Of a stretch of 38,162 nucleotides of DNA, positions 31,024-38,162 are shown one piece after another. The stretch covers positions 1-38,162 of the forward strand of contig CALVTT010000011.1 of assembly GCA_944363045.1 (NCBI GenBank), read 5' to 3'. Source of the DNA: an uncultured Clostridia bacterium. Its GTDB lineage: Bacteria; Bacillota; Clostridia; Christensenellales; Borkfalkiaceae. How positions within the stretch are numbered: the first letter of the stretch is position 1; every line of letters starts with the position of its first letter. The notes under the pieces are model-generated. The model saw nothing but the letters and a program-made list of their open reading frames with translations. It was not told where the DNA came from and made no database searches. A program made the position numbers and the translations under genes.

Positions 31024-31052
31024 ATGATAGCATGAATGTGCAGTTTTGTCAA
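31024..31052 (-). promoter_or_regulatory. Promoter of the WYL regulator
   Basis: Minus strand TTGACA (complement of 31047-31052), 17-bp spacer, TATCAT (complement of 31024-31029). Confidence 0.8.
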
Positions 31053-31098
31053 GAGGGCTTTGCATCGGGGCGCGGAGCGATGAGCTGTGCCGCCCGTG

Positions 31099-31141
31099 CC
31101 GCCCGCCGCCCGCGCGGAAGAAGAGCGCGGGCGGCGGGCGG
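31099..31141. repeat. 17-bp GC hairpin between divergent promoters
   Basis: Perfect 17-bp stem (31099-31115 with 31125-31141) and loop GGAAGAAGA. It is not followed by a U tract on either strand and lies upstream of both neighbouring genes, so it is not a terminator for either. Confidence 0.6.
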
Positions 31142-31176
31142 GAGTGCAAAAATTTCACAAAAGTGCGCGTGTTTCG

Positions 31177-31205
31177 TTGACAAACGGCATTTTCGCGTGT
31201 ATAAT
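31177..31205 (+). promoter_or_regulatory. Perfect sigma-A promoter of tyrS
   Basis: TTGACA (31177-31182), 17-bp spacer, TATAAT (31200-31205). Transcription should start near A31213, leaving a leader of about 170 bases. Confidence 0.9.
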
Positions 31206-31212
31206 GAGTGGC

Positions 31213-31290
31213 ATGAAGCACGAAATGTCCCTCGCAATTTACGGCAAGTATCTTTACCGCGGCGAAGCGTCGGGGTGCTTTTGCGCGTAA
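31213..31290 (+). CDS. Putative tyrosine-rich leader peptide of tyrS
   Basis: A 25-codon frame from ATG 31213 (or 21 codons from ATG 31225) containing IYGKYLYR: three Tyr codons (31240, 31249, 31255) within six. The stop TAA (31288-31290) lies inside the left arm of a predicted antiterminator helix. The predicted transcription start falls at or next to ATG 31213, so translation would be leaderless; no good ribosome site is seen for either start, which is the weak point. The placement between a promoter and an intrinsic terminator ahead of tyrosyl-tRNA synthetase gives the Tyr cluster meaning. Confidence 0.5.
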   Translation: MKHEMSLAIYGKYLYRGEASGCFCA

Positions 31291-31357
31291 ATCGGGTGCG
31301 GCAGAACATACGGTCATGCACGGTTTGCGCGATCATCACGGGCGCAGACCGTTTTTT
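31284..31357 (+). promoter_or_regulatory. Predicted attenuator (antiterminator/terminator) of tyrS
   Basis: Terminator: ACGGTTTGCGC (31320-31330), 11-base loop, GCGCAGACCGT (31342-31352), then T31352-31357. Competing antiterminator: 31284-31294 plus 31297-31299 pair with 31318-31331 (14 bp with G-U pairs and a 2-base bulge). An upstream stem (AGCAC 31217-31221 with GTGCT 31275-31279, plus CCC-t-CGC with GCG-tc-GGG) encloses the Tyr codons. I see no T-box consensus (GGGTGGTACCGCG). Confidence 0.6.
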
Positions 31358-31383
31358 ATTTGAAAGACAAGGAGTAAAGAACA

Positions 31384-32580
31384 ATGTCACAAAATGTTAT
31401 GGACACGCTGCGTGCGCGCGGCTTCATCAAACAGACGGTCTACGAGGACGAGCTCTACGAAAAGCTCGGCAGCGAGAGCGTCCCCTTTTATATCGGCTTC
31501 GATCCCACGGCGGACAGCCTGCACGTCGGCCACTTCATGCAGCTCATCGCCATGCGGCATATGCAGGACGCCGGCCACAAGCCCATCATCCTCATCGGCG
31601 GCGGCACGGGCATGATCGGCGACCCTTCAGGCCGCACCGATATGCGCTCCATGATGACGCGCGAGACGGTCAAATACCACGTCGAATGCTTCAAAAAGCA
31701 GATGTCGCGCTTTATCCGCTTCGAGGGCGAGAACGGCGCCATCATCGTCGACAACGCCGACTGGCTCATGGACCTCAACTATATCGACTTTTTGCGCGAG
31801 ATCGGCGCGCACTTCTCCGTCAACAAGATGCTCACCGCCGAGTGCTACCGCTCGCGCATGGAGAAGGGGCTCACCTTCCTCGAATTCAACTATATGCTCA
31901 TGCAGGCATATGACTTTTTGGTGCTCTTCCGCAAGTACGGCTGCCAGCTCGAGCTGGGCGGCGACGATCAGTGGAGCAACATTTTAGCGGGTGCCGATCT
32001 CATCCGCCGCAAGGAGCAAAAGCCCGCCTTTGCCATGACCTTCACCCTGCTCACCACGAGCGAGGGCAAGAAGATGGGCAAGACGCAGAAGGGCGCCGTC
32101 TGGCTGGACGAAAACAAGACGAGCCCCTATGAGTTCTATCAGTATTGGCGCAATACGGCGGACGACGACGTCGAAAAGTGCTTCAAACTTTTGACGTTTT
32201 TGCCGCTCGAGGAGATCGCGGAGCTTTGCGCTCACCGCGACGAGCGCATCAATGCCGCCAAGGAGCGGCTCGCCTTCGAGCTCACCAAGCTCGTGCACGG
32301 CGAGGAGAAGGCAGCTCTTGCGCAGGCGCAGGCGCGCGCCGCCTTCGGCGGCGAGGGCGAGATGCCCGAAAAGACTATCTCCAAAGAGGCGGTGACCCTC
32401 GTGCAGGCGCTCGTTGAGACGGGGCTTTGCAAGAGCAACGGCGAGGCGAGAAGGCTCGTCGAGCAGGGGGGCGTCTCCTTGAACGGCGAGAAGGCGACAG
32501 ATCCCAACGCGTCGCTGCCCGAGGGAGATTTCACCCTCTTTAAGGGCAAGAAGGTGCGCGTGAAGATCGTGAGAAAATAA
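31384..32580 (+). CDS. tyrS: Tyrosyl-tRNA synthetase
   Basis: Class I synthetase charging tRNA-Tyr. The 398 residues show [16 protein letters not shown] (HIGH motif as HVGH, residues 47-50), GGDDQWSNI, the KMSKS loop as KMGKT (230-234), and a C-terminal S4 RNA-binding domain ([13 protein letters not shown]). Length is normal. AAGGAG at 31369-31374 precedes ATG 31384. It is preceded by a leader with an intrinsic terminator, so read-through control by tyrosine or charged tRNA is likely. It is followed directly by yigZ. Confidence 0.96.
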   Translation: MSQNVMDTLRARGFIKQTVYEDELYEKLGSESVPFYIGFDPTADSLHVGHFMQLIAMRHMQDAGHKPIILIGGGTGMIGDPSGRTDMRSMMTRETVKYHVECFKKQMSRFIRFEGENGAIIVDNADWLMDLNYIDFLREIGAHFSVNKMLTAECYRSRMEKGLTFLEFNYMLMQAYDFLVLFRKYGCQLELGGDDQWSNILAGADLIRRKEQKPAFAMTFTLLTTSEGKKMGKTQKGAVWLDENKTSPYEFYQYWRNTADDDVEKCFKLLTFLPLEEIAELCAHRDERINAAKERLAFELTKLVHGEEKAALAQAQARAAFGGEGEMPEKTISKEAVTLVQALVETGLCKSNGEARRLVEQGGVSLNGEKATDPNASLPEGDFTLFKGKKVRVKIVRK

Positions 32581-32581
32581 C

Positions 32582-33208
32582 ATGAGCTATCTGAGCGTCG
32601 CGGGCGAGCATATGGCGGAGCGCACCATTGAAAAATCGCGCTTTCTTGCCTACGTTTCCCATGCGGCGGGAGAGGAGGAGGCGCGCGCCTTTTTGGAGCG
32701 CGTGAGGCGGGAGCACCCGCTCTCGACCCACGTCTGCTGGGCGTATATCTGCGACAGGCTCGGCAATTTGCAGCGCTTTTCCGACGACGGCGAGCCGCAG
32801 GGCACGGCGGGCATGCCGATCTTAGGCGTGCTGAAAGCCAAAGAGCTGAAAGAGACTTGTGTTGCCGTGGTGCGCTACTTCGGCGGCATCAAGCTGGGCG
32901 CGGGCGGGCTGACGCGCGCCTATGCCTCCCTCGCTGCCGAGGGCGTGGAGGGGGCGCAAAAGGTGCTCTATACCGTCTGCTTAGAGCTCCTCCTCGAAGT
33001 GGACTACCCCGAAGTCGATCCCTTGCTGCGCTTTTTGAACGCGAAGGGGACTTTGGTGCTCTCTAAGGAATTCGGGGCGCGGGCGCTCTTTACCGTTGCC
33101 GTCAAAGAGGAGGAGGCGGAGGGCTTTTTGAGGGAAGTCACCGAGCTTTTGTTGGGGCGCGCGGACATCGTGGAGGGGGAGAAGTACTTCCGCCCCTTCC
33201 CCGTGTGA
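32582..33208 (+). CDS. yigZ: YigZ/IMPACT-family protein
   Basis: A 208-residue member of the UPF0029/IMPACT family. The N-terminal domain holds TIEKSRFLAYV, FSDDGEPQGTAGMPIL and VVRYFGGIKLGAGGLTRAY, the family signatures; the C-terminal DUF1949 domain (about 138-205) has a ferredoxin-like fold. Eukaryotic IMPACT regulates translation; the bacterial role is not established, though nucleic-acid or translation-factor binding is proposed. The ATG is one base after the tyrS stop, so the two are co-transcribed. A large non-coding repeat region follows. Confidence 0.9.
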   Translation: MSYLSVAGEHMAERTIEKSRFLAYVSHAAGEEEARAFLERVRREHPLSTHVCWAYICDRLGNLQRFSDDGEPQGTAGMPILGVLKAKELKETCVAVVRYFGGIKLGAGGLTRAYASLAAEGVEGAQKVLYTVCLELLLEVDYPEVDPLLRFLNAKGTLVLSKEFGARALFTVAVKEEEAEGFLREVTELLLGRADIVEGEKYFRPFPV

Positions 33209-33870
33209 GGGGGCTGTTACTCCTTCCGTCCCTTCGGGGCACCGTCTCGCGCGGTAGAGACCGCGCTCGGTCAGGAAATGGCACGCTCCATGTGCCATTT
33301 CCAAGCTCGAAAGCGGTCAAAGCCCCACCGGGGCTTTGCCAAGAAAGCGCTTTCTCGCCCTCAAAGAGGGAGGCAAGAGAACGCTCGCATATGCGTCGTG
33401 CTCCGACGCGGGAGGCAAGAATAGAGTGACTCCCTCCGTCATGCCATCGACGCTTGCGTCGAATGGCATGCCACCTCCCCGAAGAGGAGGTCACAATGCG
33501 GATTTAACAGTCCCTCCGTCAGGCTCGTTCCTCGCCTGCCACCTCCCCTTACACAGGGGAGGCTAAAATGAGGTGAACTCCTTCCGCCCCTTCGGGGCAC
33601 CTCCCTCGGGGAGGGAGGCAAGGGGATGGGCGCTCCTCCCTCTTATAGGGCTCCCGCAAAGATTTTGCGAAGCAAAAGATTTGTGGGAAGTATTTACTCT
33701 CTCAGTCGCCTTCGGCGCCAGCTCCCTCAAGGAGGGAGCCAAGGGAGACTGCCTTGTTCCGACGCGGGAGGCAAGGGGAAAACGTTCGCTCCGACGCGGG
33801 AGGCAAGGGGATGGGACGGCGCGAAAATAAGGAATTTCACCGCTTTTGAGGCGGTAAGTGAGGTAATCGT
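33209..33870. repeat. Modular intergenic hairpin-repeat cluster
   Basis: About 660 bp without a supportable gene. Successive modules start with CTCCCTCCGTC, CTCCTTCCG or CTCTCAGTC, carry a variable hairpin, and end in a GAGGGAG-type hairpin plus GGCAAG or GCCAAG: near 33219, 33429, 33509, 33576 and 33695. CCGACGCGGGAGGCAAG occurs three times (33402, 33758, 33791). A structured element at 33244-33302 and a CCCGCAAA hairpin at 33652-33690 also recur elsewhere in the window. Confidence 0.8.
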
Positions 33871-34932
33871 ATGAAGATCGTTAAACGGGAAACTTTGAAA
33901 CAGAAGCCTGCACCCGATGCGGAGCTGGGATTCGGACACTATTTCACCGACTATATGTTCACGATGAAATATACGCAAGGCGAGGGTTGGCACGATGCCA
34001 TGATCGAGCCCAACGAACCTCAGCGGTTCGATCTCGGCACCTCCATCTTCCACTACGCGCAGGGCATCTTCGAGGGCATGAAGGCCTTCATTCAGCCCGA
34101 CGGCTCCATCGCCGTCTTCCGCCCCGAGGAAAATTGGGCGCGCATGAACCGCTCGGCGGAGCGTATGTGCATCCCTAAGTTTCCCGAGGACGTCGTCGAG
34201 GAGGGCATGGAGGAGCTCTTGAAGCTGGAAAAGGACTGGATCCCCACCAAGCCCGGCACGGCGCTCTATATCCGCCCCACCATCGTGGCGACGCACGTCA
34301 TGCTCGGCGTGCACGCCTCGACGGAATACCTCTTCTTCATCATCCTCTCCCCCGTGGGCAGCTACTACGCGCACGGGCTGGAGCCCACCAAGCTCCTCGT
34401 TGAGGACTTCTATGTGCGCTCTGCCATCGGCGGCACGGGCGAGGCGAAGTGCCTCGGCAATTACGCCGCTTCCATGAAGGCGGGCGAGGAGGCCGAAAAG
34501 AAGGGCTTCGACCAGGTGCTGTGGCTGGACGCCAAGGAGAAAAAGTACGTCGAAGAAGTGGGCAGTATGAATATGTTCTTCGTCATCAATGGCGAAGTGG
34601 TGACGCCCGCGCTCGTCGGCTCTATTCTTCCCGGCATCACGAGAAAGAGCTGTTTGCAGGTGCTGCGCGATAAGGGCTATCCCGTCAGCGAGCGCCGCAT
34701 CTCCATCGACGAGGTCGTCGAGGCCTCCGAAAAGGGCACTTTGGACGAGGCGTTCGGCACGGGTACGGCTGCCGTCATTTCGCCCGTCGGGCTCATCCGC
34801 TATAAGGATAAGGACTACGTCATCAACGGCGGCAAGATGGGGGATGTCACCAGGATGCTCTACGATACCATCACGGGCATCCAATACGGAAGGCTCGAGG
34901 ATACCTACGGGTGGCGGAAAATTATTCGATGA
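33871..34932 (+). CDS. ilvE: Branched-chain amino acid aminotransferase
   Basis: PLP-dependent fold-type IV transaminase for the last step of leucine, isoleucine and valine synthesis and the first step of their breakdown. The 353 residues match the longer BCAT type. Motifs: FHYAQGIFEGMKAF, YIRPTIVAT, the PLP lysine in GTGEAKCLGNYAAS, VEEVGSMNMFFV, LPGITRKS, and FGTGTAAVISPVG near the end. GTGAGG lies just before ATG 33871. No promoter is identifiable in the repeat-rich region upstream; a long GC hairpin terminator follows. Confidence 0.95.
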   Translation: MKIVKRETLKQKPAPDAELGFGHYFTDYMFTMKYTQGEGWHDAMIEPNEPQRFDLGTSIFHYAQGIFEGMKAFIQPDGSIAVFRPEENWARMNRSAERMCIPKFPEDVVEEGMEELLKLEKDWIPTKPGTALYIRPTIVATHVMLGVHASTEYLFFIILSPVGSYYAHGLEPTKLLVEDFYVRSAIGGTGEAKCLGNYAASMKAGEEAEKKGFDQVLWLDAKEKKYVEEVGSMNMFFVINGEVVTPALVGSILPGITRKSCLQVLRDKGYPVSERRISIDEVVEASEKGTLDEAFGTGTAAVISPVGLIRYKDKDYVINGGKMGDVTRMLYDTITGIQYGRLEDTYGWRKIIR

Positions 34933-34952
34933 GATCAGAGATTTGATTTACT

Positions 34953-34996
34953 GCGGCGGGCGGGGCGCAAAGCCCCGCCCGCCGCTTCTCGTTTTT
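34953..34996 (+). terminator. Terminator of ilvE
   Basis: Perfect 14-bp stem GCGGCGGGCGGGGC with its complement (34953-34966 with 34972-34985), loop GCAAA, followed by TTCTCGTTTTT. Confidence 0.75.
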
Positions 34997-35054
34997 CTCG
35001 GAAAAAAGTGCAAAAATTTTGCCCGGGGGTCTTTTCTTTTGCGCGCAAATATGG

Positions 35055-35330
35055 TATGATAAAGAGCACGGCTTTCTTCTTCCCGCAAAACTCGCCGACG
35101 CGACTTTTGCGGGAGTCCTCGTCGCCGCAAAGGGATGATCGCTGCCCCTCTTCCCACGCATCTGCTGCGCATCTGCGCGGGAGCCCTATTACTCCCTCAG
35201 TCATTCCGCCGCAGCAAGCTGCGGACAGAATGACAGCTCCCTCGAGAGGGCGCTTATAATAAGGTGAACTCCCTCAGTCTCGCTGAACTCGACAGCTCCC
35301 TCAAAGAGGGAGCCAAGGGGGTGTGCGCGG
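35055..35330. repeat. Hairpin repeats upstream of the HelD-like gene
   Basis: A CCCGCAAAA/TTTTGCGGG hairpin (35082-35090 with 35105-35113) is followed by two modules of the CTCCCTCAGTC family: 35190-35262, with hairpin GTCATTC/GAATGAC, and 35263-35322, ending in CTCCCTCAAAGAGGGAG. A -10-like TATGAT (35055-35060) lies before them but without a good -35. No gene is seen. Confidence 0.7.
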
Positions 35331-35346
35331 CAGAACAGCAGTCTCT

Positions 35347-37701
35347 ATGAAACAGGAAACGCTTGAACAACTTAAAAAGATGCTCGATCCCAAGCGGGAT
35401 GCCGATAAGGCATGGTATCTTGCCCTCCTCGACGAGGAAGGGCAGCTTTGCTATGAGAAAGAGCATCTCGACGCCGTTCTCCGTATGCTGCGCTTCGTCT
35501 ATATCTCCCGCCTCAAAAAGCGCGTCCGTGAGCTCGACGAGGAGATGGCCGCCCTGCGCTCTCAAGAGGACTATTCGGCGGGCGAGTACCGCGAACTCCT
35601 CGAAAAGCAGGCGGAAAAGCAGGAGGTCGAGAGGAAGATCGACTCCTACAAGTGCTATTTCGTCGAGCCCTACTTTGCGCGCATCGACGTCGTGGACGAC
35701 AAGGAGGGCTACAACAGCTATTATATCGGCAAGAAGGGGGATGTCAATTTAGAGATCGTCGATTGGCGCGCCCCCCTCGCCGTGCGCTACTATCAGAAGT
35801 CGCGCGTCAACTTCACCATCAACGAGTACGAATACCGCACCGTGCTGCGGCGGGCGCTTGCCGTCAAGAACGGGCGCGTCCTCTCCTTCCGCAACGAATA
35901 TCTCTCCGTGCGCGACCACCTGACGCCCGAGGAGATCGGCGGCCGCGACGAGGAGATCTTGTTCGATCCCTACCTTCGCAGCATCTTGAAGGACAGGAAG
36001 GACGACTTTACCGTCCGCGACATCATCGAGACCATCCAGGAGAAGCAGTTCGAGATCATCACCCGCCCCGAGCGGGAGAGCTTTGTCTTGCAGGGCTGCG
36101 CGGGCAGCGGCAAGACGATGATCCTTTTGCACCGTTTGAGCTATCTCATGTACAACAACGAGAGCCTGCGCCCGCGCGACGTGCTCGTCATCACGCCCTC
36201 CGATTCCTTCAACGCCTTCATCGACGAGCTTTCCAAAGTGCTCGAACTCAAGAAGGTGCGCACCATCACCCTGCGCAGTTACTATTTGCAGGTCTTGAAG
36301 AACGAGGGCATCGAGCTCAAGTGCTCGGGCGGGGCGGAGACGAGGGAGTACCTCGCCTGGCTGTATTCGGACGCCTTCCCCCAAGAGCTCGAAAAGGACA
36401 TCAAAAAGCTGTACGGCGACATCTTCGGCCTCTTTACGGGCAGGGAGTGCCGCTCGGTCGCCGAGGAAGTCTTTGCTGCCGCCAAGCGCCGCCACGAGCT
36501 GTATGTGCGCGTCAAGAACGCCTCCGTGCGCATCCGCCGCGCCGTCCTCGGCGAGATGAAGGAGAACAAGGAGGGCGGCTTCTACTTCACCAAGCCCATG
36601 CGCGGGCTGATGAGTTCCCTCGTGCAGGTGCAGGACTTTCTCTCCTTCGTCCTTATAGAGCATGAACGCACGCCCGACTATTTCTTCCGCCAATTCGCCG
36701 AGTTTTTCCGCTGCGCGAAGGACTTTTCCGCGCACGCCAACGCCGTCTACGACCGCGCCCTCGAGGACCTCGAGGCGCTGAAAGAGGTCATTTCAAGGGA
36801 GATCCTCGATCTCAAGCGCTACCGCCAGAAGGGGCCCGACGGCGAATACTTTAGCTATGCCGACCGCATTGCGGCGCGCGAGGGGCTGTTGGAGGAGGCC
36901 TGCCGTATCGCGGGGGTCATCGGGGAGATGAAAGAGGGGGTCGATCTCTTCGGCGAGTTCTTCGCCGTCATTCGCCTCTTCGGGGCGTGCGCGGAGCTCG
37001 GGAAGTGCCAGAATGCGCTCGACGTCTCGCGCTGGCTGTACCGCCATACCGTCAAGAAGTATAAAAAGAAGTTTTCCCTTGCGGGGGTGTACCCTTCGGA
37101 CGCCTATGCCCTCTGCTGTGCGCTCTCTAAGGCGGGCAGGAGTTTGACGCCCCGCTACGGGCTCGTCTTCATCGACGAGGGGCAGGACATCTCCCATCAG
37201 GAGTACGAGCTCCTCAAAGCCATCCATGCGGACGCCGCCTTCAATGTGTTTGGCGACCTCAAACAGAACATCACGCCGTGGAGGGGGTTGACGCAGTGGG
37301 AGAAGTTTGAAAATTACTTCGAGCTCGACGTCAACTACCGCAATACCAACGAGATCGTGGGTTTTGTCGCGAAGGAGTTGGGCGTGAAGATGCAGCCCAT
37401 CGGCATGACGGGCGCGGAGGTGGAGCGCGTGCCTTTGAAGCGCGTTTCCGCCTGGTTCCGCGGCAGGCAGGGCTTAAAGGCCGTCATCGTGCGCGAGGAG
37501 GATCTGCCCCTCTTTGAAAAGCGCGGGTTCTGCCGCCTCTCGGGCGCCGGCGCTTCCAAGACGCGCATCAACGTGATGACCGTCTTCGAGAGCAAGGGGC
37601 TGGAATTTTCCGCCGTCGCCGTTTTGGACCGCGGCATGAGCGAGAACGAGAAGTATATTGCCTATACCCGCGCCCTGCGGGAGCTGGCTGTGATTGTTTA
37701 G
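35347..37701 (+). CDS. HelD-like superfamily 1 ATPase
   Basis: A 784-residue UvrD-type ATPase with the domain order of HelD, the factor that removes stalled RNA polymerase from DNA in Gram-positives. The N-terminal part (1-110) is a charged coiled coil, then YIGKKGDVNLEIVDWRAPLAVRYY (about 126-149), typical of HelD. Helicase motifs: Walker A GCAGSGKT (250-257), Walker B LVFIDEGQDISHQE, FGDLKQNI, VNYRNTNEIVGF, MTVFESKGLEFSAV and YIAYTRAL. A conventional DNA repair helicase is less likely given the N terminus. The frame is open to a GTG at 35323 inside repeat sequence; ATG 35347 is preferred although its ribosome site is weak. Confidence 0.85.
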   Translation: MKQETLEQLKKMLDPKRDADKAWYLALLDEEGQLCYEKEHLDAVLRMLRFVYISRLKKRVRELDEEMAALRSQEDYSAGEYRELLEKQAEKQEVERKIDSYKCYFVEPYFARIDVVDDKEGYNSYYIGKKGDVNLEIVDWRAPLAVRYYQKSRVNFTINEYEYRTVLRRALAVKNGRVLSFRNEYLSVRDHLTPEEIGGRDEEILFDPYLRSILKDRKDDFTVRDIIETIQEKQFEIITRPERESFVLQGCAGSGKTMILLHRLSYLMYNNESLRPRDVLVITPSDSFNAFIDELSKVLELKKVRTITLRSYYLQVLKNEGIELKCSGGAETREYLAWLYSDAFPQELEKDIKKLYGDIFGLFTGRECRSVAEEVFAAAKRRHELYVRVKNASVRIRRAVLGEMKENKEGGFYFTKPMRGLMSSLVQVQDFLSFVLIEHERTPDYFFRQFAEFFRCAKDFSAHANAVYDRALEDLEALKEVISREILDLKRYRQKGPDGEYFSYADRIAAREGLLEEACRIAGVIGEMKEGVDLFGEFFAVIRLFGACAELGKCQNALDVSRWLYRHTVKKYKKKFSLAGVYPSDAYALCCALSKAGRSLTPRYGLVFIDEGQDISHQEYELLKAIHADAAFNVFGDLKQNITPWRGLTQWEKFENYFELDVNYRNTNEIVGFVAKELGVKMQPIGMTGAEVERVPLKRVSAWFRGRQGLKAVIVREEDLPLFEKRGFCRLSGAGASKTRINVMTVFESKGLEFSAVAVLDRGMSENEKYIAYTRALRELAVIV

Positions 37702-38090
37702 ACGGGTGCACGCGGCACCATTTTTTACAACCCTTCCGCCTCGCTTTGCTCGGCACCCTCCCTTACACAGGGAGGGCTAAGAATAAGGCGACTCCCTCAG
37801 TCTCATCAGCGGCGTTCGCCGCATGATGAGCCACCGTCTCGCGCGGTAGAGACCGCGCTTCGGTCAGGAAATGCCCCGAGCAATGGGGCATTTCCAAGCT
37901 CGCAAATGGCAAAGAGCCCACCTCGTCGCGGCAAGGCGTTTTGGTCTGCGGCGCACTTCGTTTGCCGCATGACCCTTTGCGCCTGCCGCTCCTCTTCCCA
38001 CAAAACTCGCTGACGCGACTTTTGCGGGAGCCCTGAAAAGCAAGAAAGCATTTGCTCGCCCCTCGAGAGGGCGCTTAAAATAAGGAACCT
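37702..38090. repeat. Intergenic hairpin-repeat cluster
   Basis: About 390 bp with no supportable gene. It holds CCTTCCGCCTCG then CTCCCTTACACAGGGAGGGCTAAG (37734-37783), CTCCCTCAGTC with a CTCATCA/TGATGAG hairpin (37793-37830), the structured element also found at 33244 (37836-37895), a CCCACAAAA/TTTTGCGGG hairpin (37997-38028) and a final CTCGAGAGGGCGCTTAAAATAAGG (in two blocks, 38061-38085) that reaches the next gene's ribosome site. Confidence 0.8.
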
Positions 38091-38162
38091 ATGAAAGACA
38101 TCTTTTTGCTGGATATCGATGAGACGCTGTTTGACTTTCCGCGCGAGGAGCGGGAGGCGCTT
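38091..38162 (+). CDS. HAD-superfamily hydrolase, N-terminal fragment
   Basis: The first 24 codons of a gene cut by the window edge. LLDIDETLFDF contains HAD motif I (DxDxT) with the nucleophile Asp in the first ten residues, and DETLFDF followed by a helix resembles YjjG-like nucleotidases or other haloacid dehalogenase phosphatases. AAGGA in TAAGGAACCT precedes ATG 38091; part of it comes from the adjacent repeat. The substrate cannot be inferred from this fragment. Confidence 0.8.
   Translation, partial: MKDIFLLDIDETLFDFPREEREAL

Noticed and set aside
31206-31383. T-box riboswitch for tyrS
   Set aside because: The conserved T-box sequence and a UGG-containing antiterminator bulge are not visible; the helices are better explained by leader-peptide attenuation. 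A covariance-model search would settle it.
33205-33566. Short frames within the repeat cluster
   Set aside because: They consist of translated repeat modules, have no ribosome sites and differ between module copies.
33209-33870. CRISPR array
   Set aside because: Repeats are imperfect, of different lengths and built of hairpins; there is no constant direct repeat with unique spacers of uniform size and no cas gene.
1-38162. tRNA or rRNA genes
   Set aside because: I saw no cloverleaf with conserved GGTTCGAATCC-type arm or rRNA sequence when reading both strands; a tRNAscan run would be decisive.

Overview
The window reads as a chromosomal segment of a GC-rich, spore-forming-lineage Bacillota (class Clostridia, probably an uncultured gut-type organism; the lineage is inferred, not measured). 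Pointers are the gene order dgt-dnaG-sigA-trmK-Nif3-zinc-ribbon protein, sporulation-type genes ylbJ and yunB, AGGAGG-type ribosome binding sites, and near-perfect TTGACA/TATAAT promoters. Most genes are housekeeping genes in tight, often ATGA-overlapping operons.

Layout. 1-1.5 kb: an AT-richer accessory patch with an unknown protein and a lipoprotein. 1.7-2.5 kb: a leftward YjdF-like membrane protein. 2.7-9.3 kb: a rightward operon of patatin-like hydrolase, ComEC-like metallo-hydrolase, aroC-aroB-aroE-aroQ-aroK and an SDR oxidoreductase. 9.4-9.5 kb: an array of palindromic operator-like sites in front of dgt-dnaG-sigA-trmK-Nif3-like-zinc-ribbon (9.6-15.7 kb). 16.2-17.7 kb: alr and 5-formyl-THF cyclo-ligase. 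17.8-21.4 kb: membrane protein-rsmD-coaD-aroF-pheA. 21.4-26.9 kb: ylbJ(-), a second patatin and rarA(+), an amidase(-), yunB(+), murG(-). 27.0-30.0 kb: a regulatory/toxin-antitoxin islet. 30.1-33.2 kb: a WYL regulator(-) divergent from tyrS-yigZ(+). 33.9-37.7 kb: ilvE and a HelD-like ATPase. A HAD phosphatase runs off the right edge.

The aromatic genes supply most of the route from PEP and erythrose-4-phosphate to chorismate, plus prephenate dehydratase. aroA (EPSP synthase) and tyrA are not in the window.

The most interesting material is non-housekeeping. (1) At 27.3-29.15 kb a two-gene module, a 61-62 residue leftward protein of unknown function and a divergent double-HTH XRE regulator, is tandemly duplicated. 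Each copy carries an 11-10-11 inverted-repeat operator in the same register over the promoter. The two operators have different inner bases but both remain perfect palindromes, as expected for paralogous repressors that have become orthogonal. Each module is bounded by the same pair of long GC-rich hairpins. (2) tyrS is preceded by a consensus promoter, a short reading frame with three Tyr codons in six, a 14-bp antiterminator overlapping its stop codon, and a terminator. This is the layout of ribosome-mediated attenuation rather than the T-box usual in Bacillota. (3) Several intergenic regions are filled with a modular hairpin repeat family, including an element whose stem differs between copies with fully compensatory changes.
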